Shown here piece by piece: positions 45,551-53,777 of a stretch of DNA of 62,358 nt; the stretch's first letter is position 1, and each line of letters opens with the position of its first letter. The translations under genes and the position numbers were made by a program. The stretch is from an uncultured Johnsonella sp. (lineage in GTDB: Bacteria > Bacillota > Clostridia > Lachnospirales > Lachnospiraceae). Below the pieces are notes generated by a model. That model was not told the DNA's origin. It saw nothing but the letters and a program-made list of their open reading frames with translations, and made no database searches. Location: NCBI GenBank assembly GCA_900766185.1, contig CAAFUL010000075.1:1-62358 (forward strand), given 5' to 3'.

Positions 45551-46690
45551 ATGTTAGATAGAAGTATCTTGGAGTTAGAAGCTGATAAAAGAGATAAGCT
45601 TATTATAGATATAAGGCGTAAGGAAGAGTATGAGAAGGATACTTATCCGGATGCGATTAATATTTTTTGGGATGATATAGACGATCATATAGAGGAGCTG
45701 CCTAAGGACAAACCCATATATCTGATATGTTATTATGGAAGAGAAAGCTCCATACTGGCAGAAAGTCTTAGAGATGAGGGTTTTGATACCTACAATGTGA
45801 GCGGCGGCTTTAGAGAGTATCTTAGAATTAAACTTGAAAGGTATTTCAGTACCGAGGGTAGTGTAAGGGATAAGCATAAGCAAATAGAGCAAAGTATTAT
45901 AAAGAAATTCAGAAAAGATATCTGGAAAAAATTTACAAAGGCGATAAACGAATATAAACTTATAGAGGATGGCGACAAGATAGCGGTATGTATATCGGGA
46001 GGCAAGGATTCCATGCTTATGGCAAAGCTTTTCCAAGAGCTTTATAAACATGGAAAGCAGAACTTTGAACTTATTTTTTTGGTTATGAATCCGGGTTACA
46101 ATGACCTTAATTACAAAACCGTGCTTGATAATGCGAGGTTGCTTGACATACCTGTTGATGTGTTTTCTTCGGATATTTTTGATATAGTTGCCGAGCAGGA
46201 CAGATCACCTTGCTATCTGTGTGCAAGAATGAGAAGGGGACATCTATACAGTAAGGCTAAGGAGCTTGGTTGCAACAAAATAGCACTGGGGCATCACTTT
46301 GATGATGTAATAGAGACTATACTTATGGGGATGATATACGGTGCGCAGATACAAACCATGATGCCTAAGCTAAAAAGTACCAATTTTGAGGGAATGGAGC
46401 TGATACGCCCTATGTACCTTATAAGGGAAGATGACATAAAACATTGGGTAAATTATAATAAGCTACACTTTATACAGTGTGCTTGCAGGCTTACCGAAAG
46501 CTGTGCATCTTGCGGCGGTACGGAGCAAGGCTCCAAGCGTGCCGAGATCAAAGAACTTATAAAGTATATGTCAAAGAAAAGTCCTTATATAGAAAAAAAT
46601 ATATTCAGAAGCGTGGAAAATGTAAATCTTAAGACTATTATAGCCTATAAAGACACAGATGGAGAGCATCATTTTTTAGATAATTATTAA
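45551..46690 (+). CDS. Rhodanese domain fused to TtcA-like tRNA 2-thiolation ATPase
   Basis: About 379 residues. Residues 1-100 form a rhodanese domain with the active-site loop LICYYGRESS, whose Cys would carry a persulfide. Residues about 130-379 form a PP-loop ATPase like TtcA, which installs 2-thiocytidine in tRNA: PP-loop VCISGGKDSMLMAKL, CYLCARMRRG with the paired Cys, ALGHHFDDVIETIL, and CACRLTESCASCGG. The Cys set would hold an iron-sulfur cluster. The fusion suggests sulfur delivery in cis. ATG at 45551 is chosen for its AAGGAAAT ribosome-binding site over 45533. Confidence 0.85.
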   Translation: MLDRSILELEADKRDKLIIDIRRKEEYEKDTYPDAINIFWDDIDDHIEELPKDKPIYLICYYGRESSILAESLRDEGFDTYNVSGGFREYLRIKLERYFSTEGSVRDKHKQIEQSIIKKFRKDIWKKFTKAINEYKLIEDGDKIAVCISGGKDSMLMAKLFQELYKHGKQNFELIFLVMNPGYNDLNYKTVLDNARLLDIPVDVFSSDIFDIVAEQDRSPCYLCARMRRGHLYSKAKELGCNKIALGHHFDDVIETILMGMIYGAQIQTMMPKLKSTNFEGMELIRPMYLIREDDIKHWVNYNKLHFIQCACRLTESCASCGGTEQGSKRAEIKELIKYMSKKSPYIEKNIFRSVENVNLKTIIAYKDTDGEHHFLDNY

Positions 46691-46692
46691 AA

Positions 46693-47025
46693 ATGGAAAA
46701 TAAGAATACATTTAATTTAATATATGAAGAAGTAAAAAAAATACCCAAAGGTAAGGTTGCAAGTTACGGTTACATAGCGAAAAAGCTTGGAAGACCGAGG
46801 CTTTCAAGGGTGGTAGGATATGCCCTGCATGTAAACCCCGATCCTGATACCATACCCTGTCACAGGGTAGTGACTAAAGACGGTCAGGTAAGCAAAGCCT
46901 TTGCCTTCGGAGGTTTGAATAAGCAAATAGAGTTGCTTGAAAAAGAAGGTGTAAAGCTAAAGGACGGCAAAGTTGATATGTCGCTATACGCTCTAAAAGA
47001 AGTACCTTGGGATGAAGGAGATTGA
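46693..47025 (+). CDS. Short MGMT/Ogt-type DNA-binding protein retaining the PCHR motif
   Basis: This 110-residue protein corresponds to the DNA-binding half of O6-alkylguanine-DNA alkyltransferases. IPKGKVASYGYIAKKLGRPR is the wing helix region, and DTIPCHRVVTKDGQVS contains the PCHR motif, with the alkyl-accepting Cys. Related short alkyltransferase-like proteins usually have Trp in place of Cys. There is no separate N-terminal domain. It begins three bases after the TtcA-like gene and has no clear ribosome-binding site, suggesting coupling. Repair activity is plausible but unproven. Confidence 0.82.
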   Translation: MENKNTFNLIYEEVKKIPKGKVASYGYIAKKLGRPRLSRVVGYALHVNPDPDTIPCHRVVTKDGQVSKAFAFGGLNKQIELLEKEGVKLKDGKVDMSLYALKEVPWDEGD

Positions 47026-47030
47026 TACAA

Positions 47031-47867
47031 ATGGGAAAGACCAGAATATTGACCATACAGGATATATCCTGTGTGGGAAGGTGCTCACTTACTGTAGCAC
47101 TGCCTGTAATATCAGCCTGCGGAGTGGAGGCTTCTATACTTCCGTCTGCGGTATTATCCACACATGTGGGTTTTGAGGATCCGTTTTGCAGGGATTTGAC
47201 GGATGATATAGAAGATATATATAAGCACTGGCTTAAGGAAAAAGTCGAGTTTTCGGCAGTGTATACGGGCTATCTTGCCAATAAAAAGCAGATAGAATAT
47301 GTTATAGATATTATGAACTCCAAGTTGGTAGTTAACGGCAGCAGGATAGTAGACCCTGCCATGGCGGATCACGGAGAGCTATACAGCGGCTTTGATATGG
47401 AGCATGTTGAGGAAATGTATAGGCTGTGTGAATATGCCGACATAGTACTTCCCAATATCACCGAGGCTGCACTTATGACAGGCAAGGAATATAAAGAAGT
47501 GCATGATAAGGAGTATATTGAAGATCTGTTAAGCGGTTTTGATAAACTGCCTATAAAGTATGTGGTGCTAAAGGGAGTTTTATTTGATGAAAATGAATTT
47601 GGAATTGCCATATATGATAAGCAGAGTAAAGAAGTAAAGTACTATTTTCATGAAAGAGTTACCAGATCATATATAGGAACCGGAGACTGCTTTGCATCCT
47701 GTTTTTGTGCCCTTTTCGTAAGAGGCTTCAGTATATATGAAGCTGTGAGTATTGCGGCGGACTTTGTGCTGGCTGCGATAAAGAGTACAGATGTCAAGTT
47801 AGATAAAAGGTTTGGCGTAGACTTTGAGCTTGCTATACCTTATTTAATAAAACGAATATATAGTTAG
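47031..47867 (+). CDS. Pyridoxal/pyridoxamine kinase (PdxK/PdxY family)
   Basis: About 278 residues. This ribokinase-fold enzyme phosphorylates B6 vitamers for PLP production, the cofactor of SelA among others. LTIQDISCVGRCSLTVALPV opens the protein, LSTHVGFEDP and the TGYLANKKQIEYV segment follow, VVDPAMADHGELYSGF-like sequence (IVDPAMADHGELY) binds substrate, and the anion hole/catalytic Asp is in YIGTGDCFASCF. The ATG at 47031 has AAGGAG ten bases upstream; an in-frame TTG at 47022 overlaps the previous gene. It continues the 45.5-53.4 kb plus-strand gene train. Confidence 0.88.
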   Translation: MGKTRILTIQDISCVGRCSLTVALPVISACGVEASILPSAVLSTHVGFEDPFCRDLTDDIEDIYKHWLKEKVEFSAVYTGYLANKKQIEYVIDIMNSKLVVNGSRIVDPAMADHGELYSGFDMEHVEEMYRLCEYADIVLPNITEAALMTGKEYKEVHDKEYIEDLLSGFDKLPIKYVVLKGVLFDENEFGIAIYDKQSKEVKYYFHERVTRSYIGTGDCFASCFCALFVRGFSIYEAVSIAADFVLAAIKSTDVKLDKRFGVDFELAIPYLIKRIYS

Positions 47868-47876
47868 GAGGTTTTT

Positions 47877-48677
47877 ATGGCAAAGGAATATGTGGTATGT
47901 ATAGACTCGGACGGTTGTGCGATTGACTCTATGACAGTAAAGCATATAAAGGGCTTCGGTCAGGCATTCGTAGAGGTTTTTGTACCTGAGGAAAGAGCTG
48001 ATGAGGGTCTTGAGAAGTGGAAAGAGATCAATCTTTTTTCAAAGACCAGAGGCATAAACAGATTTAAGGGTTTGGCTTTGATTTTGGAAGAGATGGATCT
48101 TGAAAAAGACACAAGAGCCGACTATATACAGTGGACTAAGGATAATCATAAGTTTTCCAATACGGAGCTTGAGAAAGTATGCAGCACGGCTACCAATCCT
48201 ATATTTGAGAAAGCCTTGAGATGGTCAAGAAGGGTCAATGAGATAGTCGAAGCCCTTCCCACACCTACAGCTTTTAAGTATGTAAAGGAGTGTATAGACA
48301 AACTTCACGAAAAAGCTGACATCATGGTGGTTTCTTCTGCCAACAGAAAGGCTATAGAGACTGAATGGACAGACAACGGTATCATAGATATAGCAAGTCA
48401 GATATTTTCACAAAGTGATGGAAGTAAGACAGCCTGCATAGGTGTGATAAAAGAGGGTAAGGATCCCGATAAGATGCTTATGCTGGGAGACGCCCCCGGA
48501 GATATGGAGGCGGCATTCAAGAACGGTATACATTTTTATCCTATAGTAGCAGGTGAAGAGGAAAATTCTTGGAAAGAGCTTTTGGATACTTATTCCGATA
48601 TATTCTTTGAGAAGGGATTTGACAAGGAGTTACAGGATAAGCTTGTAGAAAAAATGAATAAGAAATTATCTATATAA
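47877..48677 (+). CDS. HAD-family phosphatase
   Basis: This 266-residue Mg-dependent phosphohydrolase has motif I CIDSDGCAID (Asp10 nucleophile, Asp12), a helical cap domain (about 20-125), motif II near MVVSSANRKA, and motif IV MLGDAPGDMEAAF. The target phosphoester is unknown. AGGAGG lies seven bases before the ATG. The gene lies between the B6 kinase and the tetrapyrrole operon, with gaps under ten bases on both sides, so it is likely on the same transcript. Confidence 0.85.
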   Translation: MAKEYVVCIDSDGCAIDSMTVKHIKGFGQAFVEVFVPEERADEGLEKWKEINLFSKTRGINRFKGLALILEEMDLEKDTRADYIQWTKDNHKFSNTELEKVCSTATNPIFEKALRWSRRVNEIVEALPTPTAFKYVKECIDKLHEKADIMVVSSANRKAIETEWTDNGIIDIASQIFSQSDGSKTACIGVIKEGKDPDKMLMLGDAPGDMEAAFKNGIHFYPIVAGEEENSWKELLDTYSDIFFEKGFDKELQDKLVEKMNKKLSI

Positions 48678-48683
48678 TCTGTT

Positions 48684-49157
48684 ATGTACGATTTTTTCCC
48701 ATTTTACATTAATATACAAAAAAAATATTTTCTTATAGTAGGTGGTGGCAAGATAGCTTGCCGCCGCCTTAAGACCTTGCTTAAGTTTGATGTAAATGTA
48801 GTGCTTATTGCCCCTGATATTTCATCGGAAATCAAGCTTATACAAAATGAGAGGTTAAGACTTTACGAGCAGGCATTTGAGGAAAAGTTCCTTGATAAAA
48901 TCAACTATCTGATACTTGCTACGAATGATAAGGATTTGCATAAAGCCGTATCGGAACTTGCAAGGAAAAAAGGAATCAGTGTAAATGATGCCTCCTGCAA
49001 GGAGAATTGTGATTTTTACTTTCCAAGCATAATTGACAAAGATGAATTATTGATCAGTGTTACAAGTCTCGGTAATAATCATAAACTTACACATAGGATA
49101 GCAAATATTATAAGAAAGTATATAAATAAATTTACTACACAAACCAGAAGTTTGTAA
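48684..49157 (+). CDS. Precorrin-2 dehydrogenase (Met8/CysG N-terminal type), short
   Basis: This 157-residue enzyme oxidises precorrin-2 to sirohydrochlorin. The NAD-binding signature FLIVGGGKIACRRLKTLLKF is near residues 15-34, then LIAPDISSEIK, and LILATNDKDLHKAVSELARKK and SVNDASCKENCDFYFPS, which are family hallmarks. It lacks the C-terminal helical domain of full-length Met8, so it is probably dehydrogenase-only, with chelation left to the CbiK encoded two genes on. No strong ribosome-binding site precedes it. Confidence 0.87.
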   Translation: MYDFFPFYINIQKKYFLIVGGGKIACRRLKTLLKFDVNVVLIAPDISSEIKLIQNERLRLYEQAFEEKFLDKINYLILATNDKDLHKAVSELARKKGISVNDASCKENCDFYFPSIIDKDELLISVTSLGNNHKLTHRIANIIRKYINKFTTQTRSL

Positions 49158-49187
49158 TTAACAGTTTTAGGAGGATAAAGCAAAGAA

Positions 49188-50168
49188 ATGTTATATAGAG
49201 CCAGAAGGATAAGAGGTGGAGATATTATAAGGAGGATGGTAAGAGAGACCAGAATAGATGTAGCTTCACTGGTGTATCCTATGTTTATAGTGGAAGGAAG
49301 CAATATTAAAGAAGAGATAAACTCTATGCCCGGACAGTACAGATATAGTAAGGACAGGTGTTTTGAAAAGATAGATGAACTTTTAAGTGTAGGGGTAAGG
49401 GCGGTGCTACTCTTTGGTATACCTGAACATAAAGATGAGATAGGCTCTGCTGCATATCATGAACATGGAGTTGTGCAGGAAGCGGTAAAGGCAATAAAGG
49501 AAAAATATGCAGATGAGGTCTATGTAATTACTGATGTGTGTATGTGTGAATATACCTCACATGGACATTGTGGTATTATAGATAATTTTTATGTGGATAA
49601 TGATGCTACACTTCCAAGTCTGGCTAAGATATCCGTATCACATGCCAAAGCCGGAGCTGATATGATAGCACCTTCCGATATGATGGACGGAAGAATCAAG
49701 GCTATAAGAGAGGCTCTGGATGGCGAAGGGTTTAAGAATGTTCCTATTATGAGCTATTCAACCAAGTATGCTTCAGCCTTTTACGGACCGTTTAGAGATG
49801 CGGCAGGCTCCGCACCGGCCTACGGAGACAGAAAAAGCTATCAAATGGATGTGCACAATGCGGTTGAGGGAGTAAAGGAAGCCTTACAGGATGTAACGGA
49901 GGGAGCCGATATACTTATGGTAAAACCGGCTATGTCCTATCTTGATGTACTTTACAGGGTAAAGGAGGCGACTAAGCTTCCGGTAGCTACCTATTCTGTA
50001 AGCGGTGAGTATGCCATGGTTAAGGCGGCAAGCAAACTCAATTACCTTGACGAGGAAAGGATCATGTGTGAGATGGCGGTTGCAGCATACAGAGCCGGAG
50101 CGGATATTTATATAACATACTATGCCAAGGAACTTGCGGAATGTATAAAGAAAGGGTTAATAGGATAA
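49188..50168 (+). CDS. hemB: Delta-aminolevulinic acid dehydratase (porphobilinogen synthase)
   Basis: This 326-residue enzyme condenses two 5-aminolevulinate molecules into porphobilinogen. The zinc-site Cys residues lie in DVCMCEYTSHGHCGI, the first Schiff-base Lys in SYSTKYASAFYGPFRDAAG, and the second in ILMVKPAMSYLDV. Length is standard. GGAGGATAAAG supplies the ribosome-binding site. It is part of a five-gene tetrapyrrole run with the next gene four bases downstream; ALA-forming genes (hemA, hemL) are not in the window. Confidence 0.96.
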   Translation: MLYRARRIRGGDIIRRMVRETRIDVASLVYPMFIVEGSNIKEEINSMPGQYRYSKDRCFEKIDELLSVGVRAVLLFGIPEHKDEIGSAAYHEHGVVQEAVKAIKEKYADEVYVITDVCMCEYTSHGHCGIIDNFYVDNDATLPSLAKISVSHAKAGADMIAPSDMMDGRIKAIREALDGEGFKNVPIMSYSTKYASAFYGPFRDAAGSAPAYGDRKSYQMDVHNAVEGVKEALQDVTEGADILMVKPAMSYLDVLYRVKEATKLPVATYSVSGEYAMVKAASKLNYLDEERIMCEMAVAAYRAGADIYITYYAKELAECIKKGLIG

Positions 50169-50171
50169 GAT

Positions 50172-51011
50172 ATGGAAAATAAGGCACTGTTAGTAGTAAG
50201 CTTTGGAACCACACATGAAGATACAAGGATAAAGAACATAGATCTTTTGGAAAAAGAGTTGCAGGAAGCGGCAGGCGGTATCAAACTCTATAGGGCATGG
50301 ACAAGCAAGATTATTATGGCAGTACTTAAAAAAAGAGACAATATTCTTATAGATGATGTTAAAACCGCTATGCAAAGAATGCTTGATGACGGCATCAAAG
50401 AAGTGTATGTGCAGCCTACCCATATAGTAAACGGTATAGAGTACGATATGATGAAGGCTGATATTGAAGCTTATAAGGATAAATTTGAAAGAATCGTCTG
50501 TGCTTCTCCTCTGCTTACACTTGATGATGATTACAATGAAGTTGTAAAAGCCTATGCCAATATTATTGACAACGGCGAGTGGAATCTTGAATTTGAAGAG
50601 GGCTTTGTATATTCCAAGGATGACACCGCAGTAGTATTTATGGGGCATGGAAGCGATCATCATGTTAATTCCGTATATGCGGCACTTGATTACAGGTTTA
50701 AGGAAAGAGGACTTGATAATGTATTCGTAGGAACAGTTGAGGCTTATCCTGACTTCGATACAGTACTTAAAGAACTTAAAAAACATAATTATAAGAAGAT
50801 AGTTCTTACTCCATTAATGCTTGTAGCGGGAGATCATGCCAAGAATGATATGGCAGGTGATGACGAAGAGGCTTGGAACACTCTTCTTAAGAATGAAGGT
50901 TATCAGGTTGCTGTAGTACTGAAAGGTATGGGAGAGTACGAAGGCATCAGAAATATATATATAAGACATATACTTGAGGTAATTGGAGATATGAAAAAAG
51001 ATGTTGCATAA
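50172..51011 (+). CDS. cbiK: Anaerobic sirohydrochlorin cobaltochelatase CbiK
   Basis: This 279-residue class II chelatase inserts cobalt (possibly iron) into sirohydrochlorin. It opens LLVVSFGTTHEDTRIKNID, with VYVQPTHIVNGIEYDMM, MGHGSDHHVNSVYAAL and LTPLMLVAGDHAKNDMAGDD holding the metal-binding His residues, as in Salmonella CbiK. It commits this pathway to cobalamin or to sirohaem; other cbi genes are outside the window. Overlaps hemC by 11 bases. Confidence 0.93.
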   Translation: MENKALLVVSFGTTHEDTRIKNIDLLEKELQEAAGGIKLYRAWTSKIIMAVLKKRDNILIDDVKTAMQRMLDDGIKEVYVQPTHIVNGIEYDMMKADIEAYKDKFERIVCASPLLTLDDDYNEVVKAYANIIDNGEWNLEFEEGFVYSKDDTAVVFMGHGSDHHVNSVYAALDYRFKERGLDNVFVGTVEAYPDFDTVLKELKKHNYKKIVLTPLMLVAGDHAKNDMAGDDEEAWNTLLKNEGYQVAVVLKGMGEYEGIRNIYIRHILEVIGDMKKDVA

Positions 51012-51918
51012 GCCTAAGAAAATACGCATAGGAACCAGAAAAAGTAAGCTTGCGGTATGCCAGACCGAACTCGTGGCAAAGGCTATATCAAAGTATTATG
51101 ACAGCGATATAGAATTTGAAATAGTGATGATGTCAACTATCGGCGATCAAATGCAGGACAGACCCTTAAGCGCTATAGGAGGTAAGGGGCTTTTTACAGC
51201 GGAGCTTGAGGACTCCATACTTTCAGGCAAGGTGGATATGGCGGTACATTCGGGAAAAGATATGCCCATGGAAGTAAGAAAAGGACTTGAAGTTAGTCCG
51301 GTACTTAAAAGAGAAGACCCTTCGGATATGCTTGTATCCGATGATGACATTGACTTAAGTTCGGATGTATCGGGGCTTTGTCTTGGAACATCCTCGCTTA
51401 GAAGAAAGATACAAATAAGCGGACTTAATCCGGGCTTTGATATTAAGGATATAAGGGGCAATGTACTTACGAGACTGACCAAGCTTGTAAGGGGAGATTA
51501 TAACGCCATAATACTTGCAAGTGCAGGTATAAACAGACTTGCAGATAAGTTCGGTACGGATCTTTATGACGGTTTTCATATGAAGCGAATGGATCCTAGG
51601 GTATTTCTTCCGGCAGCGGCACAGGGGATACTTGCACTTGAAACCAGAGAGGGCGAGTTTAAGGACTTGATAGCCGCTATAAGTGATAAGGACAGTAATT
51701 TGGCGTTTTATATTGAGCGTAAATTTTTAGAAAGCATAGATGCAGATTGCAATGCACCTTATGGGATTTATACAGATGTCATAGATGAGGAGTTTGTGCA
51801 TATATATGCTATGTATGCTACAGATAAGCGCAGATATCTTGACAGGAAAGTAAGAAAAGATAAGGCGGTAGCAGAGGCTGCTAATATGGCAGAGGAATTG
51901 TTGAATGCAGGCAAATAA
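51001..51918 (+). CDS. hemC: Hydroxymethylbilane synthase (porphobilinogen deaminase)
   Basis: This 305-residue enzyme polymerises four porphobilinogens. RIGTRKSKLAVCQTELVAKAI at the start (conserved Arg/Lys contacts), KGLFTAELEDSIL, MAVHSGKDMP, SSLRRKIQI, RGNVLTRL, and the dipyrromethane-bearing Cys in SIDADCNAPYG are all present. Domain order and length are normal. It overlaps cbiK upstream and cobA-hemD downstream by 11 and 14 bases, so translation of the three is coupled. Confidence 0.95.
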   Translation: MLHKPKKIRIGTRKSKLAVCQTELVAKAISKYYDSDIEFEIVMMSTIGDQMQDRPLSAIGGKGLFTAELEDSILSGKVDMAVHSGKDMPMEVRKGLEVSPVLKREDPSDMLVSDDDIDLSSDVSGLCLGTSSLRRKIQISGLNPGFDIKDIRGNVLTRLTKLVRGDYNAIILASAGINRLADKFGTDLYDGFHMKRMDPRVFLPAAAQGILALETREGEFKDLIAAISDKDSNLAFYIERKFLESIDADCNAPYGIYTDVIDEEFVHIYAMYATDKRRYLDRKVRKDKAVAEAANMAEELLNAGK

Positions 51919-53410
51919 TATATGTAGACCTTCGGTATCAATAGTCGGAGCAGGTCCCGGAAATATGGAGCTTGTTACGAAAAAAGCCATGAAATGTATA
52001 CAAGAGGCAGATGTAATAGTATATGACAATCTTATAGATATCTCCTTGCTTAACTATGCAAGTCTTAATACCGAGCTTATATATGCAGGTAAAGAGGCGG
52101 CAAATCATTACTTAAGTCAGGGAAGTATTATAGAGCTTTTAATGGACAAGGCAAGAGAGGGCAAGTATGTTGTCAGATTAAAAGGCGGAGACCCTTATCT
52201 TTTCGGAAGAGGCTCTGAAGAGGCTTTGGCTCTTAAAGAAGCGGGAATAAGTTACGAAATAGTATCGGGAGTAACTTCGTCAATTGCCGTTCCCGCCTAT
52301 GCGGGGATACCGGTTACTGACAGAAGGTTCGTATCTTCCTGTCATATAATTACAGCCCATAGAGAAGACGAAGCCGGTATAGACTTTGAAAACATATCAA
52401 AGCTTGAGGGAACGCTTGTATTTATGATGGGGCTTGCCAAGCTGCACCACATAGTACAGGGATTGACCTTGCATAGTAAAGCTTCCGATACTCCTGTGGC
52501 TGTACTTTCAGACGGAAGCAGATATAACAGAAGAAAATGTGTGGGAACACTTGCGGATATAGAAGAAAAGGTAAAGGAAGCTAAGCTTTTGCCGCCTGCT
52601 ATCATAGTAGTGGGTGAAGTGGTAAGCCTATCAAACGAGTTGGATAACTTCCTTGAAAGATACAGTGATAAAAAACTTTTCAGAAAAAAGATACTGCTGA
52701 CCGGAACCAGATATATATGCAATAAAATAAAGGCTGCCTTGGCAGATGAAGGCTGTGATATTGATGAAATCAGTATCATAGAAAGTGTACCTATAGAAAG
52801 CGATTTCTATAACAATATAGAAAAATACATAGAAAGTCATGATTATCTGGTATTTAGCAGTGCCAACGGAATCAGAGTATTTTTTGAGAAGTTAAAAGAA
52901 CTGCATAATGTTGATTTGAGGAAACTTTCCAATATAAAGTTTGCGGTAATCGGAAAGGGTAGTGCGCAGACTCTTAGAAATTACGGCTATATAGCCGACT
53001 TTGTACCGAGCAGTTTTTCTAATAAGGATCTTGCGGTCGAGTTGTGCAAACAACTTAAGGGTGAGAAGTTACTCTTGCTTAGGGCAAGGGAGGCTTCTGC
53101 AGAGCTTGTAGAAGAGCTTGAGGCAAATAAGGTCGAGTATACTGATGTGCCCTTATACGAAACCTTTAGGGATTACAGAAGAACCTTTGATATTAAGAGG
53201 TTGATAAAAAATTATGACTATGTAGTTGTGGCATCAAGTATAACCGCACATACTCTATGTGAAATGGTGGAAGACAAGGCTTTACTTGAGGGTAGAGTAG
53301 TGTCCATAGGGCCTGTTACAACCGGCACTTGCAAAAGGCTGGGGGTAGAGCCGCTTATGTCGGCAAGAGAGTATAGTGTGGACGGCATAGTGAGGGTGCT
53401 GCTTCAATAA
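51905..53410 (+). CDS. cobA-hemD: Uroporphyrinogen-III C-methyltransferase/uroporphyrinogen-III synthase fusion
   Basis: About 501 residues with two domains. Residues 1-245 are a CobA/SUMT methyltransferase: VSIVGAGPGNMELVTKKAM, VRLKGGDPYLFGRGSEE, VSGVTSSIAVPAYAGIPVT, then GTLVFMMGLAKL. Residues about 255-501 are HemD: KKILLTGTRYICNKIKAAL, SANGIRVFFEKL and VSIGPVTTGTCKRLG. The protein closes uroporphyrinogen III and methylates it to precorrin-2, feeding the Met8-like enzyme encoded first in the run. Such fusions are common in clostridia. Confidence 0.94.
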   Translation: MQANNICRPSVSIVGAGPGNMELVTKKAMKCIQEADVIVYDNLIDISLLNYASLNTELIYAGKEAANHYLSQGSIIELLMDKAREGKYVVRLKGGDPYLFGRGSEEALALKEAGISYEIVSGVTSSIAVPAYAGIPVTDRRFVSSCHIITAHREDEAGIDFENISKLEGTLVFMMGLAKLHHIVQGLTLHSKASDTPVAVLSDGSRYNRRKCVGTLADIEEKVKEAKLLPPAIIVVGEVVSLSNELDNFLERYSDKKLFRKKILLTGTRYICNKIKAALADEGCDIDEISIIESVPIESDFYNNIEKYIESHDYLVFSSANGIRVFFEKLKELHNVDLRKLSNIKFAVIGKGSAQTLRNYGYIADFVPSSFSNKDLAVELCKQLKGEKLLLLRAREASAELVEELEANKVEYTDVPLYETFRDYRRTFDIKRLIKNYDYVVVASSITAHTLCEMVEDKALLEGRVVSIGPVTTGTCKRLGVEPLMSAREYSVDGIVRVLLQ

Positions 53411-53416
53411 GATATT

Positions 53417-53612
53417 ATAAAAAATCTCCTTGTAGTTTAGTCTTGCTCGCAGGACTTTGGATAAAGTATCGACAAATTTACACAGGCTTAAAAGCTTAAC
53501 TTTACATAAAAGTGTGCGGACTGCGCTTAAACAGTCCTCATCTGCGAAATTTGTACCTTGCTTTATCCAAAGTGTTAAATGCTTAAAGATTGAATTGCAA
53601 GGAGATTTTTAT
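53417..53612. repeat. Palindromic repeat family 2, copy 3 (196 bp)
   Basis: The outer arms are ATAAAAAATCTCCTTGTAGT and inverted TTGCAAGGAGATTTTTAT. The nested pair CGACAAATTTACACAG/CTGCGAAATTTGT and the central region around GTGCGGACTGCGC correspond to copy 2. Several base changes in the left outer arm are matched on the right (CTCCTTGTA/TGCAAGGAG), retaining pairing. It lies after the cobA-hemD stop; 53613-53777 holds no gene that I can see. Confidence 0.65.
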
Positions 53613-53777
53613 GCTCTTTAAAAAGTATGTAATTAAGAGACGCTTGGATTAAATGATGAACAAATATCTATAAAAGGAACTGCATCCGCAACTCAAAATA
53701 GTATAAAACATTATTTTGCTAGCTTAATTATTGGAAATTTCAACATGTTGATTCTGTTTTTACTGTGGAAGTTTGAG

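Noticed and set aside
48550..49190. Cobalamin riboswitch for the tetrapyrrole genes
   Set aside because: The genes are packed with gaps under 35 bases; there is no room and no B12-box-like sequence.
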